Origin: Diplosphaera chodatii
Lineage: Eukaryota > Chlorophyta > Trebouxiophyceae > Prasiolales > Stichococcaceae
Assembly: GCA_032358165.1 (NCBI GenBank)
Contig: JAALGY010000042.1
Coordinates: 1-64,000 of the forward strand
Length of the DNA: 64,000 nt
Reading direction: 5' to 3'
Below the pieces are notes generated by a model. It searched no databases, was not told the DNA's origin, and saw only the letters and a program-made list of their open reading frames with translations. The position numbers and the translations under genes are program-made. Of this stretch, positions 23,235 to 35,500 are shown piece by piece. Positions within the stretch are counted from its first letter, which is position 1; each line of letters starts with the position of its first letter.

Positions 23235-26200
23235 ATGGCCACGCCTGGTGCGCTGCGCATGCGCGGCAGTCAACACACACGGTCCAACAGAGGGTCAGTG
23301 CCTCCCATATGCAGAAGAGCGGCATGCAGCAGGCCGCGAGGCAGGCGGTTGATCGCTGTGTCGGCCAGCCTTGCTCTGGGTGAGTCGATAACTAATAAGA
23401 ACACCAATATGTTGCTCGATCCACGCCTTGTGCTGCATGTCTGCGGACTGTCATGCATCGGGGCGTGTGCAACGGCTTGCGCATTGGTCGCTGGCTGCAT
23501 CTGTGTTACTGGGATGCAAACATGTTTGCAAGCATGTTTGCTTCAAAATGGTCCGCACCACGCCGTGAACTCTACATGTCATTCCATGCAGGTGGTGATG
23601 CTCGCATCAAGGTGGTCGGCGTCGGCGGAGGCGGTGGCAATGCCGTCAACCGCATGATCAGCAGCGGCCTGCAGGTGGGGCAGCATTCGAATCAGAATGA
23701 TGCTTGGACATGGGATGTGCAGGAGACTGTCCCGATTCTCAACTTCCTCATCACATACAAGGCACCGCAACGCGCACCAGCATCGTCGTTGAGCAGTTTG
23801 GTATGTTTGGCTCATCAGTCGGCCGGCCCGGCACCACGCTAATGCTATGAGGCTCGGCGGTGTTGCGATGCTGCCGCAGGGCGTGGAGTTCTGGGCGGTT
23901 AACACGGACGCGCAGGCGCTGGAGAACTCGCTGTCCAACAACAAGCTGCAGCTGGGTGGCGAGCTCACCCGCGGCCTGGGTGCGCCCGCAGCCTTTCCCG
24001 TGCCGATGTCACCGTGTCCTCCACCATTCCCAGCGGCCGAATGCCAACTCACCGCATGCAAGAGCGCGTCCTTCGGGGGCGGCACTGCAGTGAACCCTTG
24101 ATCTAAAATGCCGGCGAAACGGCCATGACACCGCTCAATGTCACATCTGCATGCAGGCACGGGCGGCAACCCGGAGCTTGGCGAGCAGGCGGCGCAGGAG
24201 TCGTACGCGGACCTGGCGCAAGTGGTGACAGGCGCCGACATGGTACGCCGACAGTCCCTCCTGACTGGCCGTTCCCGCAGTGCGCAGCAGCGTCAGAAAC
24301 TGGTCACTGTTGAGGCGGCCTGTCCGCTGCTGATTCAATGCTTGGTGGCGGTCGACACCAGGGCAATGCCTGGCCAACAATAGTGTTTCACTGCATCTTG
24401 ATGTTCACGTCCCCGCAAAGCAGCCCTGAGGCAGCGTTGATGGACGCCCTCTGAGTAATGTCGCTGGGAGACCGCTCAAACGTGCGCAGCCGTCACCCGC
24501 CAGGCATCGCGCTCACAAACAACAGCCTGACAAACCTTTCATGTGCGCCCGGCAGGCGTTCATCACGGCGGGCATGGGCGGCGGCACGGGCACTGGGGCG
24601 GCACCGGTGGTCGCGCGCCTGTCGCGCGAGGCGGGCGTGCTGACGGTGGGCGTGGTGACGTACCCGTTCACCTTCGAGGGCCGGCGCCGCGGTAACCAGG
24701 CCTCCGACGGCGTCGACACGCTGCGCAAGAACGTGGACACCCTCATCGTCATCCCCAACGACCGGCTGCTGGATGTGGTGGGCAACAACACGCCGCTGCA
24801 GGACGCCTTCCTGCTGGCTGACGATGTGCTGCGCCAGGGCGTCCAGGGCATCAGCGACATCATCACCATCCCGGGCCTGGTGAACGTGGACTTTGCGGAC
24901 GTGAAGGCCATCATGTGCAACAGCGGCACCGCGATGCTGGGCGTGGGCGTGTCCTCGGGGCGCAACCGCGCAGAGGAGGCCGCCATGGTGTGTCTTCATC
25001 AATACCCTCTGCAAACTGCCTGTGTTGCAGTCCTGCCAGAGCCTGCTGTAGGGGCAGCATTGCTGGCCACACTGGGCGTCGGCATGTGACACAAGTCATC
25101 TTGGGCTGATAGAGGTGACGTCAGCGATGCTGGAGGGGCATCTGGCGCCCTCACGCGCCGGCCGCGCTTTGCTTGGCATCCACACCAGCAGCCGCATGCT
25201 GCAGCGACATCAGGACGCTCCATACCATGCCGTGTTTCTGTCCCGAACGCGCAGGCGGCGACCAGCGCGCCGCTGATCGAGCGTTCCATTGAGCGCGCCA
25301 CCGGCATCGTGTACAACATCACCGGCGGCAGCGACCTCACCCTGCAGGAGGTCAACCGGTGAGCGTCGCAACCTTGAGCTGTAGCAGCCCAGCTTGGCGC
25401 CTGTCAGTCCTGCAGCAGAGGGAGGGTTTTAGATTGAAGGCTCGGGTCGCATGCTGCACCATCCTCTGTTCCTTGTGAGGACAGCAGCCAGTTGTTGCCT
25501 GGTATTCTTGCCTCAGCTGTGCACCTTGCAGCTGTAGCTGGGTAGCAGTCCTGCCTCTGCTGGGTGTCTGAGCATTGCTGGTGCCGACCAACGATATCGG
25601 CTGGCGATGGGGACACCGAACGCCCAGCAGATGGTTGCGGGTTCAGATGATCGATGCAATGTATGACCTGCATTGCGGGCTCTGTGCAGGATGCTGGGGG
25701 GCATCTCCTGCATCGGCAGGCCTCGCGGAAGAAAGCATCACTATAGCAGCCCGACCACCAGTCAAACTGCCTGCTGTGCCTGGGCCGTGCAGGGTGTCGG
25801 AGGTGGTGACAGGCCTGGCGGACCCCTCAGCCAACGTCATCTTCGGCGCGGTCATTGACGACGCGTATGATGGCGAGGTGCACGTCACCATCATCGCGAC
25901 CGGCTTCACTCCCTCCTTCGAGGACAACATCCTTGCCGGCAAGGTGTGCACCTTTCAAACCGGGGCACCGCTGCGTCTCAGCTTACATATGCTGTGACCT
26001 GGGGTCCCGTCACCAGGATCAGCATCAAGGGTAGCATTGGGTCTGACCGTGGGGCCGGACCGACGTCATGCTTTTGAGCCGTCGGTCGAGGTGGCCGCCT
26101 CACCGCACCATGCCAGTGCTGCGAGTCGCGGCCGCGTGGTCGTCAGCAGCAGCTACAGCGTGCAACATGCACGGCAGCGGCGGCGGCGGCAGGCCCTGGC

Positions 26201-27402
26201 AGATGCACAGGCAGATGCAGGCAGGCGGCAGAGCGCTGACACGGCCTTCTGCCTGGGCACAGATCCCTGAGCCACTGCCGCGCCGTGCCGCTGCCGCCAC
26301 CCCTGCTGAACCGCCGCCGCCACCAAGCACCGATGCTCAAGGCCAAGGGGAGCCCACGCTGCCAGCCTGGGCAGCACCAGAGCCTCAGGCACAGCCGAAG
26401 CAGCAGCAGCCAGTCGCAGCGCAGCGGCGGGCAGCAGCTGCTGGCCCAGCTGCTGTCGACAGCGGCAGCTTCCAGCAGCTCCCGCTATCAGGGCTCGCCT
26501 TCCAAAAGCCAGTGCTTGATCGCGAGCGCTCAGCGCCCCCAACACGCCAAAATGCTGCAAAACCAGCCAGCAGCGACACCACCAGCAGCGGCAGCACTGG
26601 CGGCCAGGGGCAGGCAGCGAGGCAGGACCAACCGCGAACGCCACTCGCGGCTGCAAGCCCTGACGCAGCCCAGCGGAAGCCTCAGGCTGCTGCCTCCCTG
26701 TTCGGCAACGGCCTGCCGCCGACGCAGTCGCGCTCCCCGGATGCGACGGACCCGTTCTCGCGGGTCGGTGCCAGCCGCAGCGGTCGTGGCAGCAGCGGCA
26801 GCAACGGCAGCAGCGGCAGCGGCGGCAGCAGTGGCGCGCCAGCTGCCGCTGGCGGCAGCGCTGACATGGGCCGCACCACCAGAGCCGCGGGCAGCAGCGC
26901 CAGGCCCCAGGCCCCCGACAGGGCGTCAGGCGGCTGGCCGCGGGCCCGCCGGCAGGCGCCGCAGCCCCCCCTGGGGCCCCTGGACGCAGCGGCAGCCGGC
27001 GGCGGCGGCGCCGCAGGGCAGCCGGCAGCAGCGCCGCTGCCGGCGGTCGACAGGACGCTGTCCATCGCCGACGCTGCGGCCGCGGCGCGAGCCGCAGAGC
27101 GCCTGGCCCAGTTCCCGACCGCCCATGCCCGCCGCAATGGCAGCGGCAGCTCCGGCAACGGGGCGGCGCCAGATGCTGCGTTTGCTCCATCGGCGGACGG
27201 CGATGTCGGCAGCAGGGCTGCGGACGGCGCCAGCAAGACAGCAGGCAGCGGCGGCGGGGCAGCCGTGCCAAAGCCGCGTCAGAAGCGGCCGCCGGCAGAC
27301 CCCGCGTCCCTTGCTGTGCAGAACCCCATCCCGCTGCGCGTGCCCCGGGTCACCGACGAGTGGTGCTGGGCCTCGGGCACCTTCAAGCGCAGCACCGACT
27401 GA
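23235..27402 (+). CDS. FTSZ: Plastid division protein FtsZ (FtsZ1-like) with very long C-terminal tail
   Basis: Exons: 23235-23379, 23592-23674, 23880-23979, 24157-24242, 24556-24987, 25255-25358, 25793-25943 and, less surely, 26221-27402; 367 residues to the end of the FtsZ fold and 760 with the last exon. FtsZ is the tubulin-like GTPase of the plastid division ring. Residues 1-48 form a transit peptide (ending [12 protein letters not shown]). Seen in order: [25 protein letters not shown], the signature [24 protein letters not shown], the T7 loop [11 protein letters not shown] and the C-terminal domain ending HVTIIATGF. The segment [21 protein letters not shown] matches the FtsZ1 rather than the FtsZ2 type. 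The last exon is phase-compatible from an acceptor at 26220 but encodes 393 low-complexity residues (Ala, Pro, Ser, Gly, Gln), finishing [12 protein letters not shown]. It could instead be a separate gene. A TGTAA lies at 27513. Confidence 0.9.
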
Positions 27403-28074
27403 GGTGGTGGCCCGGCTCGAGCTGAATTGTGTTGGGGGGCACCAAACCCCGTGCGCAGTTGGGCGCGGTGCAACCGATGAGCATGGCCTGGCATCTGAAA
27501 TCCTTGGGCTCCTGTAAACAGTAATTGGTCCAGCCGGCAGTAGGGTACCGGGGTCCTCTGGGTAGTGTCAGGCACTCGGGGCATGCTTTCAGTGTCTCCT
27601 GAATCATCTGAGGGAAAACCTAGCCTCCTTGTGCCTGGGCACCGCATGCTGCAGATGGGCGGCTGCCAGCAATGCCGACGGGACATCTCTGGGCACTCAA
27701 CAGGTTTGCGCAGCCATCGACTCGGTGTCACCGCTGCCGCAGGTGGACGCGGTGCCGCCGCAGCTGGCGCAGGTGGCAGCGGCGCCCCAGGAGCAGCAGG
27801 CACAGCCGGCATCGCCGTTCCCCTGGCGGCGGTGACAGTTTGCTGTCAAGGCGCCCCGCCCACAGTGCCATGACCATGCATGATGCAGATGGAGTAGATC
27901 GGACTCGCCGAGTGGCGAAGTGCAACAGCCAGTGTATGAATGCTTGTTCATGGCATATTACAGTATGGCAGAGCAAATGTAAACACGAACACGAATGAAG
28001 TCGAGTTGCCAGCGGCACCATTACAATTGCAGCGCCTCAGAGGCTTGCAGCACCAAGCAGGACAGATCGGAGCG
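27403..28074. other. Intergenic stretch between convergent genes
   Basis: Holds the 3' ends of the FtsZ (+) and Tudor-like (-) transcripts. TGTAA occurs at 27513-27517 for the + strand, and its reverse TTACA at 28021-28025 and 27958-27962 for the - strand, in fitting places for polyadenylation signals. No exon seen. Confidence 0.5.
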
Positions 28075-28990
28075 TCATTTGCCTGTCGGCACCTTCTCGT
28101 TCTTTGGGATGTCCTCCCCCTCATCTGCAACACGACAGCACGCCACCCTGTCAGCAGGTCCAACCCCGCAGCAAGGTATGGGCTGGGCATGACGCAGCCA
28201 GCAGGCACGGAGTCAGCCAGCGATACATGCGCCACCGCACCAAAGACATGCAGCTCCGACGCCTTCTTGATGACAGGGTTGCCGCCCTCCGGCCTGCCCA
28301 CCTGCAGTGGCAAGCGTGGGGTCTGTGCAGACTGCCAGCAGCACAGTTGAACAAGGGCTGAACAAGGATTGCACAAGACCTCGCGGGTTAGCGCCAGGTA
28401 GCTCGGGCTATACCGCATGCAACGAGCAAGCTGCGCTGGCAGCACGGCGCGTGTATTGAAGACCCCACCTTCACGGCGGGGTTGTCTTCGGTGCCCTTCC
28501 GGGTGATGGTCTTGCCCTTGGACTGGATCTGGGCATCATCCGGCACCACCTGCAAAAGGCAGCGGCACCTTCGTGGCCACCATCAGGAATCGTCCATGTT
28601 GCATGCTTCGGGCAGGGAGTTATCAATCATGCAGATGCAGCATCTATCAGGCGGCGTAGTGGCACATACCTCCTCCACCTCTCCCTCAGCGTGCGCGTTG
28701 CCCCAGTTCCATCCTGCACACAGCCAAGCAGCAGAGCTCCGGCAACTACTCGCAGCAAAGCGAGATGCTTGGCTGCGACGACAAGCACTGTGGCAACGTA
28801 CCGACTTTGTCGCCCTCCTGCATTAAAGCACATGAGCGGATCAGCTGATACTGGAACACATGCAGTCAGCGAATTTCCACAGGGTCCAGCGCTGCTGATC
28901 AATGTGCTGGCACTGTCTGCTGCAACTACCATTGCAAGTATTTATTGTTTATATTACCTCAGGGATGACGTCGGGCTTCTTTGGAGCCAT
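28075..28990 (-). CDS. Small Tudor-like protein, Hva1_TUDOR (DUF2945) family
   Basis: Six exons, all phases consistent: 28958-28990, 28802-28817 (only 16 bases), 28670-28713, 28469-28549, 28241-28301, 28075-28124 (94 residues). Start is the ATG at 28990 (MAPKKPDVIPEEGDKVGWNW). The core GDKVGWNWGNAHAEGEVEEV, then ITRKGTEDNPAVKV, then GGNPVIKKASEL follows the DUF2945 pattern (a small beta-barrel annotated 'hypervirulence associated protein TUDOR domain' in Pfam, common in bacteria, fungi and some algae). The name comes from a fungal association and implies no virulence here. The tail is charged (DEGEDIPKNEKVPTGK). Biochemical role unknown; nucleic acid or peptide binding is an inference from the fold. 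Confidence 0.8.
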
Positions 28991-29546
28991 GCTGCGTGGT
29001 GAGGTGCAAAGGTTGCGGGGCGGATGTCTCGGCACTGACGGTGCAGATAGCGGCAACAGAGCGCCGCAGCGACGTACTAGCAGAGAAGACAGCTTGAAAA
29101 GGTAGAAAGATAGCGCCCAGTTCCTTCCTGTGCGTTCCTGCTAGGCTTTTTCGTGTGCTGCACCATGAATTTGCGGACTGAGTGTCGTGCTGATTTGGCA
29201 GACAGCCACGGTTTGCAGCTGGGGTAGCTGTGCCGAAGCTCATCTGAAGTGTGCTGCATTCCACATCAGATCCACCATGTGCCACATCCTCTGCGAGCTC
29301 TCGAAGGGCTGATCGTCCACGCAGGGCAAGAAGCGGCAGTTATATGTTCGAGGGTACCACAGGGCGTCAAACCACACAGATACTGTGCGCTGCTGTGCGT
29401 CCATGCAACAAGGTGCCTCCGCTACACAGCCATCGATGGCGGTGGTGTTCAGCACGCAGCCTGCTGCACAACGGTCCCATTGATAGGACGCCAGAACAGG
29501 CCCTGTGTGCGATCCAGACGCGCTGCATCTGAGCACCCGGCGCTGG
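28991..29546. other. Intergenic stretch between two - strand genes
   Basis: Between the 3' end of the EAF1-like gene and the start of the Tudor-like gene. No convincing exon on either strand; it should contain the promoter of the Tudor-like gene. Confidence 0.4.
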
Positions 29547-32500
29547 CTAGTGTGGCGGGGGGACCTGCTGCTGCGGCGGCTGCACGGCCGGCGGCCGTGG
29601 CTGCTGTTGCTGCTGCGGGGGCTGCCCCGGCTGCGGGGGCGCGCCCGGCTGCATTAGACCCTGACCTGGCACGCCCCCCGGCCGCGGCTGCGCCTGCTGC
29701 GGGGGGGGACCCGACCCCAGGGGCCGCGGCTGCATCTGCGGGGCCCCTGGCTGCTGCTGGCCCATCGCCGGCGCCGGCACCTGCGACAGCCCCGGCCGCG
29801 GCATCGGCTGCAGGGTGGGCCGCGGCGCCGGCTGCATGCCGGGCTGCACCGAGCCAGGCGGCATGCCCCCCAGCGGCAGCTGCTGCTGCGGGAAGCCGGG
29901 CTGCGGCGGCTGCTGCATCCCGGGCTGCTGCCCCATGCCCGCCTGTGAATTCTGAACAGGGAACTTGATTGATCGTCAAGATTCGTCAAGTCAGCACTGG
30001 AGGCTACCAGTGCAGGGCACTGCAGAGCTGGCGCTTTCTTTGCAGGAAAAAAAAACACATGTTCCAACCGTCTTCCAATGGGCATTACAGATGCGCAGCC
30101 AACCATCACCACCAGCCATCCCAGCTTGAACACTTGCAGCCGACGTCAGAATCTTTTGTCACCTGCTGCTGCTGCTGCTGCTGCTGCATGGCTGCCCGCT
30201 GCCGCTGCTGCGCCAGCAGCGCCGCCTGGCTGGCCGCCAGGTGCGCGGCGGTGGCGGCGGCGCCCGTCGGCGGCGGCTGCGGGGGCGGCAGCCCACCCTG
30301 CAGCGGCTGCGCCATCGGCGGCCGCAGCTGCTGCTGCTGCCCCGGCATCTGGAAGCACATGTTCCACGATCGCTGTCGGAGGCATGCTTTCATCATGCCA
30401 AGCACTGAAGATTGCACACCTCTGAACCATCCCCTGACAAGTTTGAGCTGGACAGCACAAACACGGCAGGATGCACAGTCACCATAATCATGCCCTTGTG
30501 CCAGCCGAACAAACACGGCCGGCGCACCTGCGAGCCCGGCTGCAGCTGGGCGGGTCTGGGAGCGCCGACGGCGGCCAGTGAGCCGCCTGCAGGCATGGGC
30601 AGCGCCGGCGATTGCTGCGGCGGCGGCTGCTGCTGCGGCGGCCGCGCCATGCCTGGCTGCTGCAGCTGTGCCGGCTGCTGCAGGCCCGGCTGGGGCGGCG
30701 GCGGCCGCGGCTGCTGCTGCGGGTGCATGTGCGCCTGCTGCTGCCCCACCTGCGGCTGGGCGTTGCCCGGCTGCTGGCCCGGCGCGGGCTGCGGGGCGCC
30801 CGCTGAGGATGCTGCCTCCGCACCCGCAGGTGCCGGCGCCTGCTGCTGCTGCTGCTGCTGAGGCTGCTGCGCTGCCATCTGCGGCTGGGACGCCATGCCG
30901 TTGGGCGGCTGCGATCGCGCCTGCTTTCGGGAGGCATTGTGCTTTGGGAGTTAGGTTGTCTCATTGCAGCTTTGCAACAGCATCTGGCATTTCAAGGCCC
31001 CAGACGACATCCACAGTGCACCGGGTGGAGCAAGTCGGGGTGAGCCGCACAGTGGGTGACAATGCTACACCCTCAACCCCGGGCCGCACCTGCAGCGCGG
31101 CGGCGGCCTGCGCCTCCCGCTGCTTCTGCAGCTGCGCCATGACCTGCCGCGCGTGCTCCTGCTGCTGCGGGTTGCCGTGCTGCAGCATGTGCTGCAGCTG
31201 CTGCTGCTGGCAGGGGCGCAGTGGAGCAACAAGTCAGGCACGGGCCGTCATGTGCGGTACGTCGCAGCTGTGCATGCAGCTGACAATGCACATGGGTAGA
31301 CTGTGGATAGAGCATGCAGCACCCAACCCACTCGGGGCTTTTCCTGCGCTGAGAGACAACACTGTACTGCACACGCGGCTTCAGTGGCCAGCCACACGGT
31401 TGCGGGAGCTGGGCGACTGCTGACCTGCCGCCGCAGCCGGAGCTGCGTCACGATCTGGTTGCGCTGCGACTCGGTGATGGGCTGGCCGTTGGGCGCGCGG
31501 TTTGTGGCCAGGATGCGCTGCAGGTCTGCGGACGACATGCCCCGCTTCTGCTGCGCCGCCGGCGGCTGCTGCGGCTGCGGCATCGCGCCCGGCACCGCGG
31601 CGCCGCCTGCGGCAGCGACACATGGCAGTGAGCAACCACGCGACAGCGGCGCGTTCCAGCTGACGTCTTGTGGAGAAGCTGCTGACAAGAGTCGCACCGA
31701 CAGGGCGGCCAGCTCATCAAGCAAGGACAGTCAGCATGAACGCCAATGAGAAGCCCGCAGGCGCACATGGTGCATATGTATGCTGGTCACCTGGCGGCTG
31801 GCCGGCGGCTGCGGCTGGCGGCGGCGCCCCCGGCGAGGGGATGCCCGGCATGCCGAGGCCGGAACCAGCACCCTGCATAGAACCAGCAGCATGACACGAT
31901 ATAGGTTGCAACAAGTAGCGGCGATCAACCCGCACAGTAACCAAGTGCTGGCAGCGGCCATGCCATGGACTCGAGGGGAAGCTGCAGCAGTGAGGTCTCT
32001 GCCCAGTGCAGCAGCCTCACACGGCAAGCAGAAGGCCCTTGAGCCGGGGTGGCAGCAACTGGTGGCCATGCTACTGGCTGAAGCACATGCCGCTGGCAAG
32101 CAGCAAGCACCGCCACACTGCATCACAGCAGTGCAGCTGGGCAGGCGCCCGAGCCGAGGCAGACTGACGTCCAGTGGCGCACCTGCAGACGCGGGGTGCT
32201 GGGGGGTCCCATAGCTGCGGCGGCAGGCGGCGGGCCCAGCGGGGGAAAGCTGCCAGCCGGCTGCAACGTCCCGGGCCCCTGCTGTGCGCAGCAGGCCCCA
32301 GGCGTCAGGAGATGCAATGCAGCCAGTGGTGCTCTATCATCTTGACGGACAGCCGTGATGTGGCTTTGGGTCTGGGGCACATGCTGTTAGCAACTTGGTA
32401 CATGGACTCGAGCATTGCTGACGGCCGCCGGCATGTCTAACTCGAAGGCATCGCATGTGCGGAGTTGACTGATGACCTCATCCAGGCACGCACAAACTGC

Positions 32501-35500
32501 AGGCTGAGCCAGCCAAGCAGTCAGCCCTGCAGAGTCACCCCAAACACTCCGAAGCAACGTGCGCACCATGGCAGGAAACACCATGGGGCCTGCGGCGCCC
32601 CCAGCAGCCATCGGTGAGACGCCCGCGATCCGCAGCGGGTCCAGCTGCTGCACAACACGAATCACAACGGCTGAGGAACAGCTCCGAAACAGTTCAAAAT
32701 TCAACAAGCGTATGCAGAAAGCTGCATGCAGACTGCTGTCCAACAGCAGCGTGCACAGAACAGCGCATCTGCCGCAACGCTGGCTTGATGACGGACAGGT
32801 GCTGACCACAGTTCGCTGCCAGTCGGTTCACGGCCAACATCCTTCAGTCCTTTGAGGCAGCGCTGTCGGGGTGCGCGCACACCACGCTGCTGCACCCAGA
32901 GCGAGCAGTGGGTCTGCTGTTGGAAAAAGGGGCACCTGTCCGCCGGACTGCGCCATGACGCGCTGCACGGCCAGGTTCTGGGAGGGGTGGGGTTCCGCGC
33001 GGGTGCGCTGCCCCTGCCGCGCCGCCTCCTGGTGCGCCAGCCGCCGGTCCCGGGCCCCTGGAGTGGCAGCCGGCGCCGTGTCAGGGTCTCATTGTGGTGC
33101 AGGCGGGTCACCCCTAGCACTGTCAAGCCGTGCATGCGCCCGCCGCCGCCAGGTTGCAGCCCAACTGCATACAGCCGCTCGCTGCCTGCACAGCCTGCTG
33201 TCTGCAGTGGTGCAGGTACCAGTGCGCAGCAGCCAGCTGTCATGCGGGAGGGCATCTGGTGCCGAGGCGTGGCTGCGCTGCGCACGGGGCGGCACTGGAG
33301 CAGGCGGCACCGCCCCTCCTGCTGGGCCAGCAGCCACCCGTCGGGACAGCACCAAGCACACCACATCTCCCCACACTCACGGGCGCCGATGTCGACCAGG
33401 ATGTCGATGCGGGAGCGCAGCGCGGACTCGGGCGCGGGCAGCGCCTGCGCGATGAGCGTGCGCGCCAGCGCCTTGTGCATGCCCAGCACCGCGACGGCCG
33501 CGGCGGTGGTGCTGGGCGGCGCCTCGTCCCCCCGCTGCGCGCTGGCGGCCTCCTGCTCAAGGGGGGGAGCACACCGCGTGTGGTGCAGAGCGCCCTGATA
33601 AGCAGCTCTCCTTCATCTCGGGTCGCAGCATGCCGGGCGCATTGAAAGCAGTTTGGAGGCCGCCACTCTGGTGGATGGGATGTTTCGGTGTGCAACAGTC
33701 CATCAGAAACTCCAGCAAATTATCACGTGACAGGAGGGGAGTAAGAGCAGGAGCAAGTGAGGCACCACGAGCTTCTTGAAGCGCTCGGCGCAGGCCTTGA
33801 AGTTGCGGTAGGTGCCGGTGATGGCGGCGGCGGGCGACATGACCTCCGCCACCAGCCGGTAGTTCTCCCCGAACTCGTGCACCACCGCCGCCAGCAGCTC
33901 GTCCTCCTCCTTGGTCCACCCCAGGTCCTGGCCCTGCAGCACAAGGGCGGTGGCAGGGGTGACGTGGGTGCACTGCAGTGTGTGTACACGGTGCAGCGCC
34001 ACTTGTAGCCTACTGCCAAAAGCATCACGGTGGACCGCAACACAGCCGGGGCGTGCCAGCGCGCTGCCAGGAACAATGGCGAGCCAAGGTGACAGGGGTG
34101 CAGGCTAGCACTGCTGCCAAGGCACAGTGCAACGAGCAGCGTGAGACACACTGCAGGGCTGCCATCCGCGCAACAGTCGCGTGAAAGCCGACAGCACGCG
34201 GTGGCAGGCAACAGCGACGCACCCCGTCGCCGCGGCGGCCGGACAGCGCGCGGCGGTCGCGCCCCGCGGCCAGGCGCGGCGGGGGCTGCGTGCGGCGGTG
34301 GGGCCGCCGCCCCCCCGGCTCGAAGTCGTCCAGGTCCGCCGCCTCCGCCCGCCGCTTGCGCCCCGCCTGCCGCTCGCTGACCCGCGTGCTGCAGGGCAAC
34401 AACATGTGCTGCGGGTCACACCACGCCAGAGTCACGCCCTCGTCACAAGCAGGGAAAGAGGCGCGCCAAAGGTAGACGCTGACAGCGAAAAGCTGTACAT
34501 TGCAGGGTGCGTGCCGGGGCCATCATTCTCTGCACATTCCTGTGCCCCGGGCAGCAGCGGCCGTGCCACATCATGCGAACACAGTCAGGCATCGCACACA
34601 GCCACGCGCCAGGGTGGGGGGAAGCAGGGTCTGCGTGGGGCGGCGCGCACCCCGCGAGGGGCTCGTCGACGCCGCGGGACAGCGGCGGCGGGCGGCGGGG
34701 CTGCAGGGGGGCCCGGGGCCGGGGCGCGGGCGCGTCCTCCGTGTCCCACTCCACATCTTCCTCCGCGAGCGCGTAGTTGGGCACGCCGCGGCCCCGCCGC
34801 TGCCGCTCGCGCCGGCTGCTGCTGCGCCGGCCCGCGCCTGCAGCAGACGAAGGGGTCGTGTGCTGCATCGAAGCCTGATGCGTGCGATCGGGATGCTGCC
34901 ACCCGCGAAATGTAGTTTCTGCACTGCTGGTGTTGCAAGGCGCCTGCAGCACCCAGATGTGTTGATGTGGTGCCAATGATGCACCACCGAGCCAGCAATG
35001 GCTGTAGCGGACAGTGCTGCAGGACATGTGGGCTGACATGGCAGACAGGCTGCAGCAGGCGCCACCATACTGATGACCAGCGTGTGCTCGGTGGAACATG
35101 ATACACACTGCTGCCAGCAACAGGCACCGCCACAGCATGCAGCTGCCGCAGGCAATGCAGAGGACACCAGGGTAAGGCACGGAGGGGACCAATCCACAGC
35201 CTGAACCAACCCACAGCCTGAGCCCTCACCAGCAGCGCCCATGTCGTCGATGGAGAACATGCCGGCGCCGCCGGCAGCCCCGGCTGACCCCGCCGCAGCG
35301 GCGTACTGCTCGTTTGCAGCCAGCCGCAGCGCAGCCGCCCGCTCCTCCCTCGCAGCAGCGTACTCGTCCTCCCACGCCCGCACAGCCTGCAGTTAAAAAC
35401 CAGCTTCAGGGTTGGAGGCCCCCGTTCAGACAGCAAGCTGGCTCCAACATGACCAAAGGTAGCCTTTGGACAGATGCTGGTCAGGGTTCGACCGACCAAC

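Noticed and set aside
26153..27271. 372-codon - strand frame opposite the FtsZ tail exon
   Set aside because: Arg/Cys/Leu composition typical of antisense GC-rich repeats; no initiation or domain evidence. The sense frame is in phase with FtsZ.
29249..29968. + strand Ala/Pro-rich frame opposite the EAF1-like last exon
   Set aside because: Antisense of CAG/CCG-rich Gln/Pro codons; the - strand exon joins 20 others in phase.
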